This document shows positions 8,116 through 40,614 of a stretch of 40,614 bases of DNA, piece by piece; positions within the stretch are counted from its first letter, which is position 1, and each line of letters opens with the position of its first letter. The notes under the pieces were generated by a model. The model saw only the letters and a list, made by a program, of their open reading frames with translations, was not told the origin of the DNA and did no database searches. This DNA comes from Priapulus caudatus (taxonomy: Eukaryota; Priapulida; Priapulimorpha; Priapulimorphida; Priapulidae), in assembly GCF_000485595.1 (NCBI RefSeq), contig NW_014577119.1:857477-898090 (forward strand), read 5' to 3'. The position numbers and the translations under genes were made by a program.

Positions 8116-8858
8116 GTTACTTGTAGTCAATAGAAGTATTCGTAGGTGTGGATACAATTCGATGCTCGCATTGGGGGATCGTGTTAGATTATATATATAT
8201 ATATAGCCTAGGTGCCTGTAGAATCACGAGTACGAGGCACATTGGTTTTTATTGGGACTCATGTTCTCTATCCTTGGGCCGTCCGAGTCGGAGCACTCCG
8301 GAAATTTCCATCGTGAATTCTTACGGAACACTTACAGTTCAAGCTTCCCACTGTTCACAGTTTAGGCACTTCTGCCACCATGTTGAAATCTTTACTAGAC
8401 TTTAGTTTGATGAGGAGTGTAACTATGCAGAGATACAATAGCAGATAACAGTGACAATGAAACTAACTTAATGTACTACGAATAGCGAAGACGAATTCGT
8501 ATATAGCGTATCCTCTAATCTCAGCCATGTCAACGCTAACGCATGAGCGATATATATTGTTACAATGTCAACAAAAACTCCGTTATTACAGAAAAGAACA
8601 ACGCGCCTAGTAGCCTACGAAATTGCGCAGCATTTCTAGCTCGTCTCTACATAACTGCGGTTAGTGAGATCCTCGTGCAATGGGCAGAACTGCCTCAATT
8701 CATCGAAAAAGCCGGCTTCAAGCCTCTCCTGGAAGGACCGGCGATACTTTGCGTTGGGTAAGCAGCGACATTGCTAAAAAGTGGCCGCTACCGCGGTGGC
8801 GGTTGAGCGCCTTCGGCGCGGATGATTCCGGGGCTGCAGACTGTCTAGTTCGCGGGAG

Positions 8859-8880
8859 TACCCTGCTGGGGGACTATAGT
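8859..8880. repeat. Fragment of the telomere-MITE terminus
   Basis: AGTACCCTGCTGGGGGAC followed by TATAG matches the outer inverted repeat of the MITE family seen at 5902, 6391 and 24007. No partner end is visible nearby. Confidence 0.45.
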
Positions 8881-8933
8881 GAGCGCGGTGTGGTCGAGCT
8901 CGCTAACTACTAGCTAGGAGGTTGTCTACGCGC

Positions 8934-8977
8934 TTAGTAGTAATAGTACTAGTAGTAGTAGTAGTACTAGTAGCTAT
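8934..8977. repeat. Second ACTAGT/AGT-rich tract
   Basis: TAGTAGTAATAGTACTAG-type units, the same kind as 7905-8115. From here to 9700 the sequence is AT-rich and I see no gene. Confidence 0.8.
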
Positions 8978-9711
8978 GCTAATTAGGTACTTGATTGCTT
9001 ACTATTACTAATTTATAGTAATTAACTTGACATTGCAATAAATTTATGAATTTATGAATGTATGTATGCATATATATGTATAGGTACAGATCGTGTATTG
9101 TCTATAATAGGAATTTAGGTACATGTAAATAATGTAGACTAATAAATCCTGATCACCTGCAGCATTATTGTTTGTTTACATCTAGCCTTAGGCTCTATGC
9201 CTATGCCTATGGTTTACCTTGTTTACCTGCATCTCGCGCTGTCATACGCCATCTTGAATCTTCGACGCTAATAAATAGGGTTCTTTCATCTTTGCAAGAA
9301 TGCCTGAATGGAAAGTAGAAAATGATTTATTCCAATACTCACTGTAACAAAACATTTGGCAGAATGGATCATATATACGCATCATATAATCATATATCGT
9401 CTAATATTATAATATTGGGCGGAACATGTCCTAAAATCACCACCTAACTGGTTGTGACGCAGACGTTGATGATGCAAATCGAAGTTTGCTATTCGTTTCA
9501 GACGCGAGATGGCGCTGATGAATTTTGCTTGTGTACATTTTTTGCTGTTACCTTTTGCAATTTGTTACCAGATGGCCTGACTTTGTAACGTTATATTGAT
9601 GATTTGATTTATATTTTCCGAGGAGAACATTTATGTAGACGGAGATGAGGTGCTTGCTACAAGATAAACCTCAAATAAATTGTTGTTGAGAACAATTGTC
9701 TGTATTCAGTG

Positions 9712-9762
9712 AGCCAGCGCCAGTGACAGTGCCAGTGGCAGTGCAAGTGGCAGTGGCAGTGT
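9712..9762. repeat. CAGTGG/CAGTG short tandem repeat
   Basis: Tandem GCCAGTGGCAGTG-type hexamer units. The surrounding 9763-10300 has no recognisable gene. Confidence 0.8.
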
Positions 9763-10339
9763 CGAGTCCGTGTGTGTGAGTGTGATTGCATTTTCTCACG
9801 TCAACGAAACCGCATCTCATCGCTGTCGCTGAGAGTCGTGCTATCACTATCAGTAGGTTACGCCATAGCACTTGTGTGTGTAGGTGTTTTAGCGCTTAAT
9901 ACCTTTCGTGAACGTAAACCGTGGTATGTTAGAAGTCCAAATTGGTTTATTTTATTTTGTGCAGTTCAGAATTCTTCCCTCAGGCTCATTTAGTCATTAT
10001 CGATGTCACATGTGCAATTCTGAATTCAGTGAATTCACGAGGTTCTTGATAGTACCTCTAAATTGTTACTGTTAATGTTAGCGTTACTGTTTAAGGGTCA
10101 ATCGCCTGATCAGTGAGCTGGTGAGAGTGCTACCACAGTACCGGTTACATACTGTTGTGGTTGACATCTTAAGTCCTAGATGACTGGATGCATGCTAGGT
10201 TACATTACAAGGCTATACATGAATGTATGATTGCATACAACATGAAGCCAGGCACACGATAAAGAATAATTAGCTGCCAAAATAGAAGTGCAGATAATCA
10301 GAACTCAATCCAACCCTTACTTAACTCTTTCTGCATATG

Positions 10340-10830
10340 TCGATGGGCCGGTGCTAATTTCGCACCCTGTAGATGTTGTGCCCAAACTTGGAATCTTGCA
10401 CAAACTTGGAATTTCAGCGCGTCCACAGTTTGGGCAACCAATCTTGAGATTGGGCAAACAGAGGTAAACAGAGCTTGCACAAACATATGATTATTAGGAT
10501 TTCAAATGTTATATCATAACTATATAATTATAAGGTCGTATACCTTCTTTCCTCAATGTGTTTGGCACCTTTGTATAAATATTAAATGATTATAATAAAT
10601 AATTGGATAATTATGAGATAAATTTCTTCCTAGTTTGCACCACGCACACCACACACTCGCTATGAGCGGTTTTTGAATCACCGACTGTTTTCAGTTTGCC
10701 CAATCTTGAGATTGGTCAGCCAAACTAGGGAATCCGCAGTTTGGGTAGCACAATCATTGCACAATCTCGAGATTGTGCAGATTCCAAGTTTGGGTACAAC
10801 ATAGACGCATGCTAGGCTCAGCGACATGCA
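10340..10830. repeat. Dispersed repeat with self-complementary CAATCTTGAGATTG motifs
   Basis: The palindromes CAATCTTGAGATTG and CAATCTCGAGATTG recur at about 10440, 10700 and 10760. Each sits near CAGTTTGGGCA or CCAAACTTGGAAT phrases, in both orientations across the block. It looks like a degraded inverted-repeat element. No coding region is seen. Confidence 0.5.
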
Positions 10831-10870
10831 AGATACATGCTGCATACATATTCTTGTCGGCAAATTATTT

Positions 10871-10906
10871 GGAGGGCCGGTAACATTGGCAAAACACCGG
10901 CCCTCC
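10871..10906. repeat. GC-rich hairpin
   Basis: GGAGGGCCGGT pairs with ACCGGCCCTCC around a 14-nt loop. There is no T-run after it, and it probably is a repeat end and not a terminator. Confidence 0.75.
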
Positions 10907-11305
10907 GAGCCGGTGGTTTCAGCCGTGTTAGCAAGTACCTACATTTTTATTTATTGCCTACATTATTTATAGCAAATAGGCTACATTTATTTATTGTTTT
11001 ATCTGAAGGATATCACGCCATAACTTATCAAACATTTTACAAATTTGAAATCGAGAATGGCAAGCGTGAACATGACATGATTTTACAAACAAATTTGTGA
11101 GGGCTGGTATAAATTACTGTTACCAGCTTTCTGGACCGGGGCCAAAAAATCTGAATTTCGTGCCCTGGTCTAGGAAATAAGATATCAAACCATGACATTG
11201 TGCAGCTAAGATTTTGTAGATGTCATGCCACCCAGATGTGCGTGCATGCATGCATTCTATGTTTAAGTCACAAGTACAAAGGTTGTAATCGCTTGTTTTA
11301 TGAAA

Positions 11306-11337
11306 ACTAGCTGAACCCGCGCTACGCGCGGGCTTAG
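11306..11337. repeat. Repeat-end hairpin motif (CTAGCTGAACCCGCGC...)
   Basis: CCCGCGC, TAC, GCGCGGG form a perfect 7-bp stem at 11316-11332, preceded by CTAGCTGAA. From memory, similar motifs end short interspersed repeats in many invertebrate genomes. I cannot assign the family. Confidence 0.45.
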
Positions 11338-11606
11338 TGACTGTGATGCATGTTACCAGTGCAAGTAGTTGTTATGTGTAAGTGTTATATGGAAGTTAGG
11401 TTGTTGCACATGTTTGTTTTTTATGTTGAGAAGTTCAATACAAATACATGTACAATCATGCTTACACGCTAACACATTAACCATTTGTTTGGCAAGTACA
11501 CAGTGAAATACACACACCCACACACAAACGTTTTATTGTATGCTATGTACTGTTGATGATACGGACTCCAAAGTTAGAATATAGATAGATTGTGAATGGG
11601 TATAAC

Positions 11607-11740
11607 GTAAACGTAATATTACGTGCTTCGCATGTTTCCACTGTGTGCGGACAGGTAATATTGGCGTGTTGTGATCGCTTATTTCTACGCATTGTTGCAC
11701 TCTGTGCGGACGACGTAATATTACGTGCTTGTGATCGGAC
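11607..11740. repeat. Imperfect duplication around CGTAATATTACGTGCTT
   Basis: CGTAATATTACGTGCTT occurs twice (about 11610 and 11711), each near TGTGCGGAC and GTGATCG phrases. The motif itself contains the palindrome CGTAATATTACG. No gene is apparent up to exon 1 of TMEM184. Confidence 0.6.
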
Positions 11741-12350
11741 CGCTTGTGACAGATGGTGTCCACGGCACCCGCTACACTGTACAGCATGCAGACTTCCAAA
11801 AAAATCTGCACTGATGAATTCAACTTGTACATCTCATATGGAAACCTATGGCCTAATAGCTACTGACATATTTAACTTCATTATTACATGGTTATTTCTA
11901 CTTACATTATGGGGCTTACACAAATCTCAGACACACACACACACAGAACAGAACAACACGAAATTGAAACCTGTTGAAACAAAACGAAATACAAACAGAA
12001 CGAAAACAAAACAGCGCCCCCTATTTTCAGGCAAATGTTTACCTTTTTGTGTTTTGTTGTCTTTTTTAAGACCGAACAAACGGTTTTCAACCGAGTATAG
12101 TTTAGAACCCGTCCCGTGTACTCATCGATCTCTTCTGTAAATTTGGCGCTATTTGGATCCAAACTGACGGAACCTTTCATTAACATACATACAACATTCG
12201 CCAAATTATAGTAAGATAGTCAATGTAAGCAATGTCACTGATGTACATGTTAAAATGGTATCACAAAACTATTATACATATATCCATGTTTAATTACGTA
12301 TAATCTGTGTGGTAAGCACATTTTTACACTGAATTTATTTGTTCCATTCT

Positions 12351-12358
12351 ATAAATAC
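12351..12358 (+). promoter_or_regulatory. TATA-like sequence upstream of TMEM184 exon 1
   Basis: TATAAATA lies about 82 bp before the chosen ATG. It could be a core promoter if exon 1 is the first exon. An alternative is a splice acceptor ending TTGACAG at 12420, which would make this the second exon with the promoter further upstream. Confidence 0.25.
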
Positions 12359-12439
12359 AATAATTTGATTGAACAAACTAAGTAAATGACTCCTTTAACT
12401 AAACAATTGATATTGACAGGTTCCAAGTATAGGACTAAA

Positions 12440-36778
<24,339 letters not shown>

Positions 36779-36859
36779 GTATTGTTGAGAATCACACACT
36801 CTTGTCGTCTTGTCGTCGGGGCATAAATGGGCGGGCGTGAGTTTCACGCGCATTCAATA

Positions 36860-36960
36860 ATAAGCTGTCATGGCGGCAGCAGTAGTGGTGTAGCAGTGGT
36901 GGCAGCAGTAGTGTAGTAGTAGTGGGGACAGCAGCAGTAGTATAGTAGCAGTGGGGTAGT
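36860..36960. repeat. GCAGTAGTAGTG trinucleotide tract
   Basis: GCAGCAGTAGT and GTAGTAGTGGG units. It lies after exon 8. Confidence 0.85.
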
Positions 36961-37249
36961 ATTATCTCGCGCGGTGCGTGGCGTGCGGATGAACAGATAA
37001 GCGTGGCCTCATCTATACACGCCAATGGCCCCGGCATTACCTGCAACATCATATTTTACAAAATCCAAATACAGGCGGTAGACCTGCAGTTATGACGGCT
37101 CGGTTTGGATACCGGAGTAGAGCCGTCAGAGATAATGTTTTGGATAGAAATATTAGGCCTACGCAGCAGCTCGATCAAGGCCTGGCAGTACGCCTTAGTT
37201 TGTGTTCAGGGCCCTATGCTGGGATGTCGGGACCCTATAATTCATGAAC

Positions 37250-37379
37250 CTGGAATATTTGCAATCTTGGGACGAAAAATGTTTTTGTAATCTAAACCTA
37301 CCCATGATCTGGGACTGGAATATTGCAATCTTGGATGGAAATCGATTTTTGTAATCTAAGCTCCCCATGATTAGGACAA
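37250..37379. repeat. 65-bp diverged tandem duplication
   Basis: CTGGAATATTTGCAATCTTG and CTGGAATATTGCAATCTTGG begin two 65-bp copies (37250 and 37315), both with TTTTTGTAATCTAA and CCCATGAT. Confidence 0.9.
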
Positions 37380-37399
37380 TCGACTTAGGCTGCAAAAAG

Positions 37400-39543
37400 C
37401 GACTGGCTTCATAATAATTGATGAATTCACGATGTCGGTCGCAGTACCAATATTACTAGCATAGCTAACGGACTAAACAGTGAGGGCAGTGCCTATGCTT
37501 TCGCTCTATCATTAGGTAGGGAGAGCTGTACCAACATCTACCGCTTCTAATTGCCGAGTTCAATCGAATTTCGTCGAAATTATTATCGAATCGTTTATGT
37601 CAGCGAATTCACGTTATCATCATCAAATCAAGTCAAGTTTATGACTATGCGAGATCGGTTGAAAAAACGAAACGCAAAATTTTCAAGTACACCCACAAGA
37701 TGACATTTTCAAGTAGAATATACTTTATATATATAGAGTGACAGAAACGCGGAGACATACGATGCGTATTAGCACTTCATTTACCTTGAACAGCGGTGAC
37801 AGTTATAAATCCTAGCATCATATATCGCACGCTTTCACTCAGGGAAACCCGACGCTCGGCGTAGTGACGGACAGGTTGTCAGAGAACATTTCAAATACGC
37901 ATGACTATCATGTCTTATAAAATGTTATAACGCTTAGCACGCGCAAGTGTCGTATATTTTTAGAGACACATACCTATTGCGCGAACATCTTATGATGTTT
38001 GTGAGAACGCGCGCCCGACACGCATGCCGAGGGGACAGGAGTCAGAGGAGCGCAACGTGCCAACGCCATCGTGGTTTAATTTCCTGCGCGCAACAACAAA
38101 CACTCTCGCTGGCTAGCGAATGAACTCGACGAATCGGATTCACGGAAGGTCATATGACAGTATCAGGTAGTGTACAAATATAGACATGTATAGCCTATAT
38201 TTTACCCTGCTGAATATAGTAGCATTAGAGCGGCGGGCCACTAACAACAATAATACAAGGATTAGATCGAGTCGCCGTAGAAGGCGAGCTCTTAAAGCTA
38301 CTACGTTCAGCGCGCTCGTTCTGCTAGAACCATCATTACTAGAGACTTTTGAACGACTAAGTTCCTTCAGGAATTACATCATAGGCTGACAAGTGTTTGC
38401 CTTCATTGACGCAGGCAGCATCGTATTAATGATACAACGAGTCATGAGATTTTTGACTAGCAGCAACCACAACAACGGGATCTAACTCAAATACTAGTTT
38501 GAGTGAAAGACATGAAGAATTAAATCGAAATTCATAATTAAAAGCGTTGGCGTGTTAAAATCAGATGGAGCGTCTACTCACTCCGCTTATGCAAATGGAT
38601 CGTTGATCGGCGATGCAACCGAATGAGAATGCTATATCGGTTTAAAATCAAATTGGCGAGCACAAAGTCAATGTCGCAGAACGTGATACATGACGGAGCC
38701 GTTTTATCATGCAGTCAGAAGATAACGGGTCTACAGCGGTAGAGGACCGAATACCCCGTACACACCGCTAGCATGTTTCATTTTGGCAGAAACTAGATCG
38801 TTAGCATGCTATTAGAGAAGAATCGAACACAAAATTTGGATTCGTGTACTGCCTACGTCTACATGGGGGGGCACGATAGATGCACATACCTAGGAGCAAA
38901 TACTAGGCGGTCCCTTGCCCTATGTATTTACTCAACGATACACGTGTTTTACGAGTGGCTATTTCACTCTAAACGTCTACGTCCTAGTAACAAGCATCGT
39001 GCTAACCTCTCAGGGGATGCGATGCTCGATGATAGACCCGAGCAGCGGCACGATATATGAATAAAACGATTAACGAACGCCGTTGGAATAAGTAGATTTG
39101 TGCGATCACGTGACTGCGATCCTTTAAGAATAATCTACGCTATAGTATAATAGTATATATATAATTATAATATAATATGATAATAAGGTATATTATATAT
39201 ATATACAACACAAGCACACTTACATATATTAAAAGCGGCTTTGTCAGCGTGGGATGCGGCCGTACGGAATGTTTTTGAGGTCACACAAACTGACGAAATT
39301 GCAAACCAGTAAAAGTGAAGATGCTGCGTAACGTGATGACCCAGATTCTATCGGCACAATTCGGGGTTGGCGGGCCCGGGCTGAGGGGGGGTCCGTTAAG
39401 ATCTCGGGACATAGATGCTAGCATTGTCGCGTGTTACCAACCTGATCACCCTACATGGGCGGTTAGCGGCCGGCGCCCGGAATTCCAAATCGGCGTTAAA
39501 GATTGCAAAAACTAGGGTTCCGCACTGAGGAGCACCGATACAC
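37400..39543. other. Region without recognised genes or repeats
   Basis: Apart from a TA-rich stretch at 39140-39205 I see no microsatellite, foldback, exon or domain here. CpG occurs at about the rate expected from base composition (for example six in 38041-38100), unlike the CpG-poor introns before it. The missing TMEM184 tail exon was looked for and not found. Confidence 0.5.
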
Positions 39544-40338
39544 TTAACGGGCATTGGCTGGTGGGACGAGTGGGAATAGCCCAATCGGTGGGCGGCACAA
39601 CTGCTGGCATTCCGCATATCTCCTGCAGGCTCGCCGCTGCGGGCGGCAGCGGGCGACGGGCGTGCCCGTCGGTGGGGCCGTCATCCACGGAACTAAGATT
39701 ATATTATGACGATTGATTTTAAAGCAGGTGAAGAGTGCCGATGTTTGGTGTAGCCGAGTTGGCTCTATAGTATTAAAGAGCCCGTCTAGACGACTCAGAA
39801 CATCAGGGGCCATGAAAATATGGGACATCGAACCGGCGGGGAAGCTGAGCAGCTCCGGCGCGCGGAGTGTGCACCGAGGCTTCGTGTAGTACTGGTCGTT
39901 CATGGTGGTCCGCTGTTGGTAGCTCGGCAAAACAACAGTTGTAATGAGGTCACGGACAGAATCAATAAACAATTGTTCAAGCGTGTGCGTTGATGGGCGG
40001 GGTGCAGGGAACTGGGGAGAATAGCAATTAAGAAAGTGCATATAGACGGTAATAACAATACTATGCGTCAGACGTACATAACCAATACGCAAACGGAACG
40101 GGTCCATGGTGTAGTGCAGTGAGAGTGCAGTAGAACCATAACCAAAGTTCATCTCGCAGTTACTGGAATAAAAAAAGAATAATCGCAGACTGGCAATAAC
40201 AATAATGCGCAAAGTGCATGCAGCCGCTAAAATAAACAAAGTAGTGAACGGCGCCGGCGCGTGAAGACGCAGGACCGCAAATTTTAAAGGGACGATGAAG
40301 CTGCAATACACAATAGTGTGGAGGTTGGCAGTGGACAA
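39544..40338 (-). other. Long open frame of unknown meaning (202 codons from its first ATG)
   Basis: The frame is open for 264 codons, bounded by a TAG upstream and a TAA at 39544. The upstream boundary codon is TTG; the first ATG is at 40152, leaving 202 codons that begin MNFGYGSTALSLHY. The segment before the ATG is strongly hydrophobic, and THSIVITVYMHFLNC inside the ATG frame could be a membrane segment. The C-terminal third is Cys-, Arg- and Pro-rich (PVARCRPQRRACRRYAECQQ). I recognise no family. Chance alone makes a frame of this length unlikely but not impossible. It could be an unspliced exon, a foreign fragment, or a spurious frame. Confidence 0.25.
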
Positions 40339-40614
40339 CTAGGTTGCCAGTTGCTTCGGGTTACACATCATCGACTTGAGCGTGATTAGATATTACGATC
40401 ACTTGATCAGAACGATAGTTAACATAGGTTATTCGCCCTCCATTCATTAACGTTTCTTACGGAGCGGCAAACTTGCTCTCTTGTCGTATTTGCCCACAAC
40501 ATACGGACTAGAGTCGAGCTCGGTACCACCGGGCAACTAAATAGATACGTCTATTTATTTGATGCTCTGGCAACGTTATAAGTTCATAGACGTGGGTATT
40601 ATAGGATACTGACG

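Noticed and set aside
10871-10906. A bacterial-type transcription terminator
   Set aside because: GC-rich hairpin without a following T-run, in eukaryotic intergenic DNA near other repeats.

Overview
The window is nuclear DNA from a non-vertebrate metazoan. Evidence for this is a conserved animal multi-exon gene with canonical GT-AG introns, decayed Penelope-like and Ty3/gypsy retroelements, abundant CA, GT and CT microsatellites, and TTAGGG-type repeats. A sponge or another early-branching marine invertebrate would fit, but the sequence does not settle the taxon. Nothing looks like a prokaryotic operon, and most open frames here lie over low-complexity DNA or inside repeats.

Layout. Positions 1-900 hold the 3' part of a decayed Penelope-like element (minus strand). 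It ends in a GIY-YIG endonuclease and is flanked by inverted 87-bp repeats with a degenerate hammerhead-ribozyme-like core. Positions 1180-3780 (minus strand) hold an uninterrupted 866-codon frame for an unrecognised, probably disordered protein rich in phosphotyrosine-type motifs. Positions 3980-12350 are repeat-dominated: a TTAA-flanked element, a nested inverted-repeat element at 4921-6381, short elements that carry telomere-type TTAGGG arrays, several foldbacks and ACTAGT-rich tracts.

From 12440 to 36778 the plus strand carries eight exons (1,080 nt, 360 codons, all splice phases compatible) of a TMEM184 gene, closest to TMEM184B. This is a seven-pass membrane protein of the Ost-alpha/TMEM184 family. 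The conserved C-terminal tail is not found. Intron 1 is 12.3 kb and holds a hAT-like MITE, long minisatellites, three large foldbacks, a 4.4-kb decayed Ty3/gypsy retrotransposon in antisense orientation with one recognisable LTR, and another telomere-repeat MITE. Intron 3 is 7.8 kb and holds minisatellites and a 370-bp foldback.

From about 37.4 kb to the end the texture changes. Simple repeats and foldbacks nearly vanish, CpG is not depleted, and one long minus-strand frame of unknown meaning lies at 39544-40338. I found no CRISPR array, tRNA, rRNA or defence-like gene cluster. The most unusual content is the dense set of diverged foldback structures, the mobile elements with built-in telomeric repeats, the candidate ribozyme in the Penelope repeats and the tyrosine-motif protein.
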